Below are positions 1 through 9,380 of a stretch of 64,000 bases of DNA, one piece after another. The stretch is from Fuerstiella marisgermanici (GTDB lineage: Bacteria > Planctomycetota > Planctomycetia > Planctomycetales > Planctomycetaceae). The stretch's first letter is position 1; the number at the start of each line of letters is the position of its first letter. The position numbers and the translations under genes were made by a program. Under the pieces are notes generated by a model, which had not been told where the DNA came from, made no database searches, and worked only from the letters and a program-made list of their open reading frames with translations. The DNA lies in assembly GCF_001983935.1 (NCBI RefSeq), contig NZ_CP017641.1, forward strand, positions 5,861,001 to 5,925,000, read 5' to 3'.

Positions 1-1281
1 TTCGAAAGCGGATCCTGGTCGAAGATGGATGCTCGGGATCGAGGTAGGCTGATGATGAAGCTGGCCGACTTGATGGAAGAAAATCTCGACGAACTCGCGG
101 CACTGGAAACGCTGGACAACGGCAAACCCATCGGCGACGCTCGAGCCGCCGACCTTCCGCTGGCGATTGACTGCATCCGCTATTACGCTGGCTGGGCAGA
201 CAAGATTCACGGCGACACCATTCCGGTTCGCGGTGATTACTTTTGTTATACACGCCGCGAACCGATCGGCGTGTGTGGGCAGATCATTCCGTGGAATTTC
301 CCCATTCTAATGACGGCCTGGAAGTGGGGTCCGGCCCTGTCGATGGGCAACACCGTTGTGATGAAGCCTGCCGAACAAACACCGCTGACCTGTTTGCGAC
401 TCGGCGAACTCGCATTAGAAGCAGGCTTTCCGCCAGGCGTGATTAACATTGTGCCAGGCTTCGGTCCGACGGCTGGAGCGGCCATCGTAAAGCACGGACT
501 GGTCGACAAGATCGCGTTTACAGGCTCGGGCGAAACGGCTCAGCGAATCATGGTCGATGCGGCCACGACATTAAAACGCCTCACCTTCGAACTGGGCGGC
601 AAGTCGCCCAACATCGTCTTTGCCGACGCTGATCTGGATGCCGCGATTGCCGGTGCTGAGTTCGGCTTGTTCTTCAATCAGGGCCAGTGCTGTTGTGCGG
701 GCAGTCGATTGTTTGTGGAAGATTCGGTGCACGATGAATTTGTGGAACGAGTGGTCTCACGAGCCAGCCAGCGCGTACTGGGCAACCCATTCGACAGCGA
801 GACGACTCAAGGGCCGCAGGTCGACAAGGATCAGTTCGACAAAATCATGCACTACATCGACAGCGGCAACAAGGAAGGCGCCGAATGTGTTACGGGCGGT
901 CAGCGCGTCGGCAATCGCGGGTTCTTTATTGAGCCGACCGTGTTCACAAACGTCAACGATGACATGGCCATCGCGAAAGAAGAAATCTTCGGCCCGGTGA
1001 TGAGCATTCTGAAGTTCAGCGACATGAACGAAGCGATCAGCCGAGCCAACAACACCACATTCGGCCTCGCCGCCGCCGTGTGGACAAGCGACGTGAAGAA
1101 GGCTCACCAGATTGCCGCCAGTGTGCGAGCGGGAACCGTGTGGGTGAACTGCTATGACGTGTTCGACGCGGCAGCCCCGTTCGGCGGCTTCAAAATGAGT
1201 GGCATGGGTCGCGAACTGGGGCAGGCCGGTTTGCAAAACTATACGGAACTGAAAACCGTGACGATGGCTCTGGGTGATTAG
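1..1281 (+). CDS. Aldehyde dehydrogenase, 5' end outside the window
   Basis: NAD(P)-dependent oxidation of an aldehyde to its acid; cytoplasmic. The reading frame is open from the first base of the window, and the residues before the first in-window ATG (25) also fit the family, so the true start lies upstream. The visible 426 residues hold the substrate-path motif PWNFP, the ELGGK motif carrying the catalytic Glu, the FTGSGETAQ nucleotide-binding turn, and the nucleophile in GQCCCAGSR. The C-terminal [15 protein letters not shown] block is typical of retinal/betaine-aldehyde type enzymes. The exact substrate cannot be read from the sequence. Only the N-terminal part, probably a few dozen residues, is missing. 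Confidence 0.93.
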   Translation, partial: FESGSWSKMDARDRGRLMMKLADLMEENLDELAALETLDNGKPIGDARAADLPLAIDCIRYYAGWADKIHGDTIPVRGDYFCYTRREPIGVCGQIIPWNFPILMTAWKWGPALSMGNTVVMKPAEQTPLTCLRLGELALEAGFPPGVINIVPGFGPTAGAAIVKHGLVDKIAFTGSGETAQRIMVDAATTLKRLTFELGGKSPNIVFADADLDAAIAGAEFGLFFNQGQCCCAGSRLFVEDSVHDEFVERVVSRASQRVLGNPFDSETTQGPQVDKDQFDKIMHYIDSGNKEGAECVTGGQRVGNRGFFIEPTVFTNVNDDMAIAKEEIFGPVMSILKFSDMNEAISRANNTTFGLAAAVWTSDVKKAHQIAASVRAGTVWVNCYDVFDAAAPFGGFKMSGMGRELGQAGLQNYTELKTVTMALGD

Positions 1282-1374
1282 GACGACGGGAAAGAGCCCA
1301 AAGCGAATGTAATCCCAGTACCGTTGGTAGTCACAGATCGAAAACGCGGAGGGGAGGGCGAATCCTGAGGACGC

Positions 1375-3375
1375 TTACGACTTCGATGTCGTCAACAAAT
1401 TCGGGTCCGCCTTCCCTAACGTCATCTGAACCTGCTGTTCAACCATCGACTTGTACTTGCCACCGGAACTCATCAGTTCGTCGTGGCTGCCCGTTTGTGT
1501 AATCTCACCGTGCTCGACGACGCAAATCAGGTCGGCTCCTGCAATCGTGCTTAGCCGGTGAGCGATCACAAACGACGTGCGGTCCTTCATCAGTTTAGAC
1601 AGCGATTCCTGAATAAGCTGTTCGCTGTCGGTATCCAGATTGCTGGTCGCTTCGTCCAGAATCAGCAGTTTAGGGTCCGCCAGAATCGCTCGGGCAATCG
1701 CCAGTCGCTGCCGCTGCCCGCCGCTTAGCCGCACGCCGCGTTCACCGATAATCGTGTGCATTCCGTCTGTCATGCGATCGATAAACTCAACCGCGTTCGC
1801 CGCTTCTGCCGCGCGGCGGATGTCGACGTCAGTGGCATCGCGGCGAGCGTACGCGATGTTGTCGGCAATGGTGCCGTCGAACAGGAACACGTCCTGCTCA
1901 ACTACTCCCAGCAAGCTACGAAACGATTCGACGTCGTAGTCGGTCAGCGGAATGCCGTCCAGCAGTACCCGGCCTTCGGTCGCGTCGTAGAAGCGAGCTA
2001 CCAGGTTACACAATGTCGTCTTCCCGGCGCCGCTCGGCCCAACCAACGCCACCGTTTGACCGGCCTTCACTTTCAGATCGATGTGCTGCAGAGCGGGCGA
2101 ATCGGTGCCGGGATAGGCAAACGTAACGTCTCGGAATTCGATGTCACCTTTCGCCGTATCGCTATTGATGCGAATGGACTCCGGCGTCGAAACCATCTCG
2201 CGAGGTTCGTCCAGCAGGTCGAGAACTCGGTCCAGCCCGCTAAGACTATTTTGAAACGATGTCGCGCTGTTGGCCAAAGCTGCCAGAGGTTCCAGCAGCA
2301 TCAGCAGGTAGACCAGAAACATCATCAGGTCGCCGATCGTAAGAGCCCCTTCCAGAACTCGCAATCCGCCGTACGACAGCAGTGCCGCGCTGGTGATGGG
2401 GATCATGGCCTCCCAAATCATCTCCACAATTCGCATCCACCACCATGCGTATAATTCCTTGCGCACCATCAGGTTGTTTTCGGTAATAAACCGAGCCGAT
2501 TCGCGTTTCTGCCGACTGAACGCTCGCACAATGCGAATCCCGGCAAACGCTTCGGTCGCGCTGGCATCAATTTGTTCTCGCTGCTTGCGGATGGCCCGAA
2601 ACTGAGGCCGGATTTTTCCAATCCACGCGCGGTGGCTGAAGAAGACCAATGGCAACAGCACGAGGGCTCCCAGCAGCAGGGTCCAGTCGACCCACGCCAG
2701 CACCAGAAAACTGCCAACCAATTGAATGACGGCCCGCCACGGGTTGTAAAGAAGTCCAAATACGAGCTCACCAACGCTGCCACCATCTTCGCGCAGGATG
2801 GACGCCACGCCGCCGGAACGGATTTCCTGAACTCGGTGCAGCGGCAGACGGATGGCGTGTTCGTAGACTTTGCGGCGCACATTCAACTGAATGTGTTTGG
2901 TAATTCGCGTCGCATACCAGCGTCCCCAAATGTGCAACGCGATCTTCATCAGCGAAATCGTGACGACGACCAGTACGGTCGCCATCAGCAGGTTTTTGGG
3001 ATTCGTCAGCGACGGATACCGCGTTGCCAACCATTCCGGAAACGGCTCGGAAGACAGCACGTAGTCCACCAGAAACTTAGTCCCGGCGGGCGGGATCAAC
3101 GCCAGCAGCGTGGCAACGGTCAACGAAGAAAGGATCGTGACGATCTGCCAACGAAAAGGTGACAGCAGCCCGAAAAAGCGAAAAATCAACTCCTTCGCGG
3201 GGCGCACTCGGTCTTTCCGGCCGCGTGCCGGTGTGGAAGAATGCACGCTGCCGCGCGGCAATGCGCCCGACTGAGCCTGCTGGCGGTAATTTTCGAAACG
3301 GGCTCGACTACTTGCCTTGGCTGTCTGAGTCAGAGCCTCTAGTGCATTCTGCGAATCGCTGTTAGAACTGTGCAT
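1375..3375 (-). CDS. ABC transporter, fused permease and ATPase (MsbA-like exporter)
   Basis: Half-transporter of 666 residues that would work as a homodimeric exporter in the inner membrane, possibly of lipids or drugs. Six membrane segments lie between about residues 75 and 370. The ATPase domain follows, with Walker A GPSGAGKTT (446-454), signature LSGGQ (550-554), Walker B LLILDE (570-575) and the H-loop in VIAHRLS. I chose the ATG at 3375; a longer frame reaches 3504 but would overlap the divergent mgtE start, and its extra residues look random. The first 60 residues are polar and not part of the standard domain. Substrate is unknown. Confidence 0.9.
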   Translation of the reverse strand: MHSSNSDSQNALEALTQTAKASSRARFENYRQQAQSGALPRGSVHSSTPARGRKDRVRPAKELIFRFFGLLSPFRWQIVTILSSLTVATLLALIPPAGTKFLVDYVLSSEPFPEWLATRYPSLTNPKNLLMATVLVVVTISLMKIALHIWGRWYATRITKHIQLNVRRKVYEHAIRLPLHRVQEIRSGGVASILREDGGSVGELVFGLLYNPWRAVIQLVGSFLVLAWVDWTLLLGALVLLPLVFFSHRAWIGKIRPQFRAIRKQREQIDASATEAFAGIRIVRAFSRQKRESARFITENNLMVRKELYAWWWMRIVEMIWEAMIPITSAALLSYGGLRVLEGALTIGDLMMFLVYLLMLLEPLAALANSATSFQNSLSGLDRVLDLLDEPREMVSTPESIRINSDTAKGDIEFRDVTFAYPGTDSPALQHIDLKVKAGQTVALVGPSGAGKTTLCNLVARFYDATEGRVLLDGIPLTDYDVESFRSLLGVVEQDVFLFDGTIADNIAYARRDATDVDIRRAAEAANAVEFIDRMTDGMHTIIGERGVRLSGGQRQRLAIARAILADPKLLILDEATSNLDTDSEQLIQESLSKLMKDRTSFVIAHRLSTIAGADLICVVEHGEITQTGSHDELMSSGGKYKSMVEQQVQMTLGKADPNLLTTSKS

Positions 3376-3464
3376 GACTGATTGTACGGCGGAATATGAC
3401 CTTGCCAGCCTTCGATCGGCGCAGCATTCCTGTTTTTGACGAACTTGAGAACACTTAAAACGCG

Positions 3465-4859
3465 ATGACTGAAACGGCAGAACCAGAAGCGACACCGGAA
3501 ACAACCGCCATCGGCGATGCGTGGGATCAACTCGAAGTCATTGTCGAAGCCGCCGACCCGGATGCCGCGCATGAATTTCTGCGAGAATTGCCGCCCGGCG
3601 AAACGGCTCGGCTGGTTGCTCAACTTTCCGATTCTGAGCAACACGAATTCATCACGCTGCTGCACGATACAGACGCCGCCAGCCTGATGGAATCGCTGCC
3701 GGAATTGCAGGCGGCTCAGTTGCTGGCCGCTTTGCCCGCCGAACAGGCGGCTCAAATTTTTGACGAAATGGAGAGCGACGAGCAGGTCGACCTTCTGGAC
3801 CAGATGACGGACGAACAGTCCGAAGCCATTCTGGAGGAAATGGATCCGGACGAAGCCGAGAACGTCCGCTTTCTGGCGAAGTACGACAGCAACAGCGCCG
3901 GTGGCTTGATGATCACCGAATTCCTCGCATTCGAAGAATCGGCAACCGTCGACGACGTGCTGAAGGATCTGCGGCGCAATGCGGAAGAGTACGCGGAATA
4001 CAACGTTCAATACATCTACGTCCTGGACCACGACAAACAATTGATTGGCGTGCTGCGTTTGCGAGACCTTTTATTGGCCCCGCCAACGAAGGCCATCGCA
4101 CGACTGATGATTGCAAACCCGGTCAGCGTTTCGGATTTGACAACGCTGGAAGACCTGCAACACATCTTTGACGGTCGGCCGCTGTTTGGACTTCCCGTCG
4201 TCGATGCAGCCGGAGCGTTGGTTGGAGTGGTCCGCCGCAGCGATATCGAAGAAGCGGGCGAAGAGCAGGCGGGCCGAACGTTTCTGCGCTTCGCTGGGAT
4301 TTTGGGTGGCGAAGAACTGCGCAGCCTGCCCCTGAAAACTCGCTGCGGACGTCGCCTGTCGTGGTTGAGCATCAACATCGTTCTGAACATCGTCGCCGCC
4401 AGTGTCATTTCTATGTACGAAGAAACTCTGTCGGCCGTGATCGCACTCGCCGTATTCCTGCCGATGGTTTCCGACATGAGCGGCTGCAGCGGCAACCAGG
4501 CGGTCGCGGTTAGCACGCGAGAACTGGTGCTGGGCGTGATCAAACCGGGCGACTTTCTGCACGTGTTCCGTAAAGAGTTTACGCTGGGACTCCTGAACGG
4601 AATTGCACTGGGTGTGTTGCTGGGAATCGTAGCTTTGGTCTGGAAAGGAATGCCGGCACTCGGCCTGGTAGTGGGCGGAGCGTTGGCGGCGAATACGCTG
4701 ATCGCCGTTTGCCTGGGAGCCCTCATTCCACTGTTGCTGAAGGGCTTCAAACTGGACCCGGCGCTCGCATCAGGTCCGATTCTGACCACGCTGACGGACA
4801 TGTGCGGGTTCTTTCTGGTGCTGTCATTCGCCCAGCTATTGCTGCCGTGGCTGACGTGA
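3465..4859 (+). CDS. mgtE: Magnesium transporter MgtE
   Basis: Mg2+ channel/transporter of the MgtE family, 464 residues, inner membrane. Order of domains: an acidic, helical N domain of MgtE type (about 20-140) with repeated Asp/Glu-rich helices that in the family bind cytoplasmic Mg2+, a CBS pair (about 145-265), and a membrane domain with five hydrophobic segments (about 300-464). The pore-region block FLPMVSDMSG followed by GNQA and the later conserved Asp in LDPALASGP are visible. It is divergently oriented from the ABC exporter with about 90 bases between the starts, so they may share a control region. Confidence 0.92.
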   Translation: MTETAEPEATPETTAIGDAWDQLEVIVEAADPDAAHEFLRELPPGETARLVAQLSDSEQHEFITLLHDTDAASLMESLPELQAAQLLAALPAEQAAQIFDEMESDEQVDLLDQMTDEQSEAILEEMDPDEAENVRFLAKYDSNSAGGLMITEFLAFEESATVDDVLKDLRRNAEEYAEYNVQYIYVLDHDKQLIGVLRLRDLLLAPPTKAIARLMIANPVSVSDLTTLEDLQHIFDGRPLFGLPVVDAAGALVGVVRRSDIEEAGEEQAGRTFLRFAGILGGEELRSLPLKTRCGRRLSWLSINIVLNIVAASVISMYEETLSAVIALAVFLPMVSDMSGCSGNQAVAVSTRELVLGVIKPGDFLHVFRKEFTLGLLNGIALGVLLGIVALVWKGMPALGLVVGGALAANTLIAVCLGALIPLLLKGFKLDPALASGPILTTLTDMCGFFLVLSFAQLLLPWLT

Positions 4860-5321
4860 TCGCTGTGGGCTGGTGATTGGTTGGCGGTGGCGGCGTGTCT
4901 GCCGATTGGCTCGCTAATTCTCCGCGTGCCCATGGGCTCTGTTTCGAGTGTCGGGCAACGCAAGCGGCCTCTGGTTTCCTGGAGCCCAACCGAAACATGG
5001 GCTGGAAGGGCAAAACAGGCACGGTGGCAACTTCCGTCACAGTGTTCACGGCCGGACCTAACTTCCGCAGCGGAAACGACTTTCAACCGATTCGACGAAC
5101 GTGGTGGCGATGGGGCAGCGAATGGTTCCCAGACGTCAGGCCAATGGTGTAGACTTGGCGATGTTAGCCCTGTCATGTGACGGGCCGGGAAGTGCGGGAC
5201 ATCGCAGACCAGTCATGATGACGGACCTCCTGTGCCTCAATTATGAAGTTCGCTTCTCGTCGGGAACGCCGCTGAGCAATTCGCTCAGTCAATCGGAATG
5301 GACTCCGAAAAGGACTAAGAC
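4860..5321. other. Intergenic region, no gene seen
   Basis: The 462 bases between mgtE and the citrate-synthase-like gene carry only overlapping short frames in several registers, none with a recognisable protein. A small inverted repeat, CTGAGC/GCTCAG with a 5-base loop (5272-5288), lies about 33 bases before the next start codon, and an AAAGGA ribosome-binding sequence precedes that start. I see no RNA gene. Confidence 0.5.
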
Positions 5322-6455
5322 ATGGATGCAATGCCCGCTTCTCAACTGGTGAAAGGACTTCGCCATCTGGTGAAGGATGTCGCCACGCCGCCCGTCTCCA
5401 AAGTCAATCGAATCGGCACTGGCGAATTGAACGGTGCCGCCACTAAATCGACCAGCCTGATCAGTTTCGACGACCAGCAGGTTCGATACTGCTCGATTGA
5501 TGTGCAGCAATTGTGCGACGAAGGATCGTTCGAAGCCGTGATTTGGCTACTGCTGAACGGCGACGTCGCAAACGGCGAACAGCTTGCAGATTGGTGTTCG
5601 ATTCTGAATGAAGCAGCCGTCGTCGATCAGCCAATCGCCGACATGATCGGCGCAGTGCCGCTGCAGACTCGCCCGCTGGACTTGCTGCCATTGGGTATCT
5701 CGCTGCTGTCCTGCTTCGACCCGACTCCGTGCGACCGCAACCTGGCGGCCACAAGGTCTCAATTTTGGCGCGTGCTGGCTCAGTTGCCCGTGCTGCTGCA
5801 CGTCGCATTTGGCGGTCGCCTGTCCGACGGGCGAGCTTTCGACGAAGACACCGACCGATCAACTTCGTTTGCCGGGCGGCTGTTGCGGATTCTTCGCGAT
5901 GACAACGTCGCTCCGTCGCCGACCGAAGAACACGCCATGAATGCCGTGTTAATCTGCGAATGTCTCACAGAGCAGCGGCCCGCCTGCATGCTGGCTCGGA
6001 TGTTTGGCGACACGGTCAACGACGCCGTGGCGGGGCTGAAAGCCGCTTCCGCAATGTACGTTTCTCAACTTCGCAACGATCCGTTCGCATGGACAGCAGA
6101 GAAACTAAAGTCGTTCAAGACCCCTGAACAAACAGAACAATGGTGGCTGGCTCGCACGCCTCAGGCAATGCCGTTCGGCTTTCAGGAAGAACGGGAAGAT
6201 GGCCGGAGCGAAGTGCTACGGCATCACTGCCGGGAATTGCTGGGCACCGTCGAAAACATGGTGATGGAAGCGTCCGCCTCGCGGCTGGAAACGCTACTGG
6301 CTCGCGAAAACCAGCAGCCAACAGTCGACTGGACTGCCACGCGAGCACTCACGCTGCTGGGTGTGCCGGAAGACCGCGTTTCTCTCGCAATCGGGATCGC
6401 CCGCATGGTTGGCTGGGCCGCTCAGACAATTGAGCAACACGGCTCTGGAAACTGA
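5322..6455 (+). CDS. Citrate-synthase-like protein lacking catalytic histidines
   Basis: A 377-residue protein with the overall pattern of citrate synthase but probably no such activity. Family landmarks are the SFEAVIWLLLNGD block (69-81), EEHAMNA at 202-208 where the family has a DHxMNAST-like stretch, and the C-terminal ARMVGWAAQTIEQ (360-372). The segment that should carry the first catalytic His (HGGAN type) reads GLKAASA (239-245). The one that should read GFGHRVYK is FGFQEERED (285-293). An Asp (336) fits the third catalytic position. The protein is somewhat shorter than usual. A good ribosome-binding site (AAAGGA) precedes the ATG. It sits 79 bases before threonine synthase on the same strand, so co-transcription is plausible; its role is unknown. 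Confidence 0.7.
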   Translation: MDAMPASQLVKGLRHLVKDVATPPVSKVNRIGTGELNGAATKSTSLISFDDQQVRYCSIDVQQLCDEGSFEAVIWLLLNGDVANGEQLADWCSILNEAAVVDQPIADMIGAVPLQTRPLDLLPLGISLLSCFDPTPCDRNLAATRSQFWRVLAQLPVLLHVAFGGRLSDGRAFDEDTDRSTSFAGRLLRILRDDNVAPSPTEEHAMNAVLICECLTEQRPACMLARMFGDTVNDAVAGLKAASAMYVSQLRNDPFAWTAEKLKSFKTPEQTEQWWLARTPQAMPFGFQEEREDGRSEVLRHHCRELLGTVENMVMEASASRLETLLARENQQPTVDWTATRALTLLGVPEDRVSLAIGIARMVGWAAQTIEQHGSGN

Positions 6456-6534
6456 TTGCCTGCCGATCTACGCTACGCGGAAAGTGCGGCCGATCGGATA
6501 AGCAATTCAGAACAACCTCGGAACCTAACAAATC

Positions 6535-7923
6535 ATGTCCCATGCGTTTCAGCAGTGTATTCACCCCGACTGCCAGGCCACGTTCGATCTGAATCAGATT
6601 CTGACCGCCTGCGAAAAATGCGGCAGCCTGCTGGACGTGCAGTACGACTGGGATCAGCTGCCGGTTCCGAAGTCGCTAAAAGACTTCGAACGCCGCTGGA
6701 GTAATCGGCTGAACCCACTGGATTTCAGTGGCGTCTGGCGGTTTCGCGACCTGCTGCCGTTTCCCAAAGACAGCGACATCGTCACGATCGGTGAAGGGCA
6801 GACGATTCTGCAACAAAACGATCGCCTGGCAAAACATGTGGGCATGGATGCTGGCCGACTGTTTCTGCAATACGAAGGACTAAATCCGTCCGGCAGCTTC
6901 AAAGACAACGGTATGACCGCCGCATCCACGCACGCACGCATGGTCGGCGCGAAGATGACGGCCTGTGCATCGACAGGCAACACAAGCGCGTCGCTGGCGA
7001 TCTATGCCGGAGTATCCGGGCTGTTTCAATGCGTCGTGTTTGTTGGCAGCGGAAAAATCGCCTACGGGAAACTGTCTCAGGCTTTGGATTACGGAGCCAC
7101 CACGCTGCAGATCAAAGGCGACTTCGACGACGCGTTAGCGCGAGTCCGCGAAGTGTGTGCCGAACATCCCATCTATCTTTGCAACAGCGTGAATCCGTTT
7201 CGGCTGGAAGGTCAGAAGACGATCATGTTTCGCGTGCTGGAAGGTCTCGGCTGGGAAGTGCCGGACTGGATTGTGGTGCCCGGCGGGAATCTCGGAAACA
7301 GCAGCGCCTTCGGCAAGGCCTTCATGGAACTGAAGAAACTGGGTCTGATCGATCGCATCCCACGACTGGCGATTATCAACGCGGCAGGTGCGGGCACGCT
7401 GGACGATCTGGTGAATAACAAAGACCTGCAATGGAACGACGGTCGCAACGACGCTGACATTATTCGCAGTTACTACGCCTCGATGGACGCTGACGACCGT
7501 CGAGCCAGCACATTGGCTTCGGCCATTGAAATCAATCGCCCCGTGAATCTTGTGAAGGCACTGCGAGCCCTCACCATTTGCGACGGTGTCGTTCGCAGCG
7601 TAGTGGATCAACAGATCGTGGACGCTCGCGCACTAATCGCAGCCAATGGTTTTGGCTGCGAACCCGCCAGCGGTGCCACCATTGCGGGATTGCAGCAGCT
7701 TCGCGAAGAAGGTGTGATTGCGGCCAGTGACCGAGTCGCCTGTGTGCTGACTGGTCACCAGTTGAAAGACCCGGACCTGACGGTGGCGTACCACACGGGC
7801 GATCCGGAAAAACAGGCTGAGAAACTGCATCCCGCCGGAGTCCACCTCACGCCGCACGCGAATTCGCCAGTGGTCGTCGAGAACGACAAGCACGCGATCC
7901 TGAAGGCGTTGGGACTCGGGTAA
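6535..7923 (+). CDS. thrC: Threonine synthase
   Basis: PLP-dependent fold-type II enzyme of 462 residues that converts O-phosphohomoserine to threonine in the cytoplasm. The N-terminus carries a small Cys pair region (CxxxxC, then CEKC at 26-29), as in zinc-ribbon-bearing threonine synthases. The PLP-lysine motif GSFKDNGM places the Schiff-base Lys at 123, and the ASTGNTSAS segment and PGGNLGN phosphate-binding loop follow. The length agrees with the plant-like/archaeal-type branch. A threonine-dehydratase-like enzyme is less likely because of the N-terminal ribbon and the pattern around the Lys. Confidence 0.9.
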   Translation: MSHAFQQCIHPDCQATFDLNQILTACEKCGSLLDVQYDWDQLPVPKSLKDFERRWSNRLNPLDFSGVWRFRDLLPFPKDSDIVTIGEGQTILQQNDRLAKHVGMDAGRLFLQYEGLNPSGSFKDNGMTAASTHARMVGAKMTACASTGNTSASLAIYAGVSGLFQCVVFVGSGKIAYGKLSQALDYGATTLQIKGDFDDALARVREVCAEHPIYLCNSVNPFRLEGQKTIMFRVLEGLGWEVPDWIVVPGGNLGNSSAFGKAFMELKKLGLIDRIPRLAIINAAGAGTLDDLVNNKDLQWNDGRNDADIIRSYYASMDADDRRASTLASAIEINRPVNLVKALRALTICDGVVRSVVDQQIVDARALIAANGFGCEPASGATIAGLQQLREEGVIAASDRVACVLTGHQLKDPDLTVAYHTGDPEKQAEKLHPAGVHLTPHANSPVVVENDKHAILKALGLG

Positions 7924-7929
7924 CTTCCG

Positions 7930-9372
7930 TTACGCGAAAATATCTTTGACCACTCGCCCAAAGACGTCGGTCAACCGGAAATCGCGACCGGCGTAGCGGT
8001 AAGTCAGTTGTTCGTGGTCGAGACCCAGCGCGTGCAGGACGGTGGCGTGAAGGTCGTGCATGTGGACTTTGCCGTCCACCGCTTCATGGCCAATTTCGTC
8101 CGTAGAACCGTAGCTAAATCCCTTCTTCACGCCGCCTCCCGCAAGGAACACTGTAAAGCCACGCGGATTGTGGTCTCGGCCGTCATTGCTTTGATTAAAC
8201 GGAGTACGGCCGAATTCTGCGCCCCACCAAACGAGAGTGTCTTCCAGTAAACCGCGTTGCTTCAGGTCCGCCAGCAGCCCGGCCACCGGCTTATCGGTGG
8301 CGGTCGCGTGTTCCATGTGTTTGGGCATGTTGCTGTGCTGGTCCCAACGCGGGTTGGGTGATTCGTCGGCGTAATTGATCTGCACAAAACGCACGCCGGA
8401 TTCTGAAAGTCGGCGAGCCATCAGGCATTGACGCCCGAAGGCGTCGGTAGGCTTCGATCCGATGCCGTACATTTCCTGAGTCGTCGCAGTTTCTTCTGAC
8501 AGATCCAGAATGCCGGGAGCTTTGTTCTGCATTCGCCAGGCGAGTTCGTAGCTTTTGATGACGGCTTCCAGGCGATCGTCCTGTTCCGTACGCCGCTGAA
8601 GTTGAGCTTGATTAAGTTGCTGCGTGAGGCGAAAACGACTCTCAGTTTCCGCATCGTTCAGGACCGGATTGCGAATATGATCGATCGTCATCTGATCGAT
8701 CGACCGGCTGGCTCGGCCGATCGCGGTACCCTGATACACCGAAGGCAAAAACGCATTGGAATAGTTTCGTGGTCCGCCTTTTGTGTCCGAAGGCTGCAAC
8801 TGGACAAAGCCAGGCAGGCTCTGATTTTCTGTTCCCAACCCGTACATCAGCCACGAACCCAACGACGGCCGAACCAGATTAGTGGCTCCCGTATGCATGA
8901 AGAGCGTCGACGGGCCATGAGCCACACCTTCCGTGTGCATGCCCTTCAGAAAGCACAGGTCATCAACGTGCTTGGCGATCTCCGGAAACAGTTCACTCAC
9001 ATGCTGGCCGCAATTGCCGTACTGCCGAAACTTCCACAGTGGCTTCATCAGAGTGCGCTGGCTGACTTTGCCGAAACTGTTGAACCGTACTCCGGTAAAA
9101 TCAATCGTCTTGCCGTCTCGCGCAATCAGGTCCGGCTTGTAATCGAACGTGTCCACATGGCTGGGTCCGCCCTGCATAAAAATGAAGATCACTCGCTTCG
9201 CTCGCGCTGGCAGCAACGGCGTTCTCGCGCGCAGCGAATGGTCGACTGCTGGCGCTGCTTGAGCTTTCTGTTCCGCCAGCATGCTGCCCAGGGCCAGTGA
9301 ACCGAAACCGCAGCCGGACGACTTCAACCAGTCTCGCCGGCTACGTACAACGTTGTTTGCGTATGAGTTCAT
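7930..9372 (-). CDS. DUF1501 family secreted protein, first copy
   Basis: A 480-residue protein of the DUF1501 family, abundant in planctomycetes and related to alkaline-phosphatase/sulfatase-like folds. The N-terminus carries twin arginines followed by a hydrophobic stretch (RRDWLKSSGCGFGSLALG), suggesting Tat export. FMQGGPSHVDTFDYKP near residue 70 and the LVWWGAEFGRTP and GRDHNPRGF segments are family marks. I prefer the ATG at 9372; a GTG three codons earlier would overlap the stop of the upstream PSD1 gene. The pair is read from the minus strand with PSD1 first, so they are very likely one transcription unit. The biochemical role of this pairing is not established. Confidence 0.88.
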   Translation of the reverse strand: MNSYANNVVRSRRDWLKSSGCGFGSLALGSMLAEQKAQAAPAVDHSLRARTPLLPARAKRVIFIFMQGGPSHVDTFDYKPDLIARDGKTIDFTGVRFNSFGKVSQRTLMKPLWKFRQYGNCGQHVSELFPEIAKHVDDLCFLKGMHTEGVAHGPSTLFMHTGATNLVRPSLGSWLMYGLGTENQSLPGFVQLQPSDTKGGPRNYSNAFLPSVYQGTAIGRASRSIDQMTIDHIRNPVLNDAETESRFRLTQQLNQAQLQRRTEQDDRLEAVIKSYELAWRMQNKAPGILDLSEETATTQEMYGIGSKPTDAFGRQCLMARRLSESGVRFVQINYADESPNPRWDQHSNMPKHMEHATATDKPVAGLLADLKQRGLLEDTLVWWGAEFGRTPFNQSNDGRDHNPRGFTVFLAGGGVKKGFSYGSTDEIGHEAVDGKVHMHDLHATVLHALGLDHEQLTYRYAGRDFRLTDVFGRVVKDIFA

Positions 9373-9380
9373 AGTCTTCA

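Noticed and set aside
2572-3162. 196-codon plus-strand frame
   Set aside because: Antisense to the ABC exporter; Gln/Arg-rich shadow without domains.
4016-5176. 386-codon open frame on the minus strand
   Set aside because: It lies antisense to mgtE for most of its length, is rich in Arg, Ser and Pro without any domain, and mgtE is a clear gene on the other strand.
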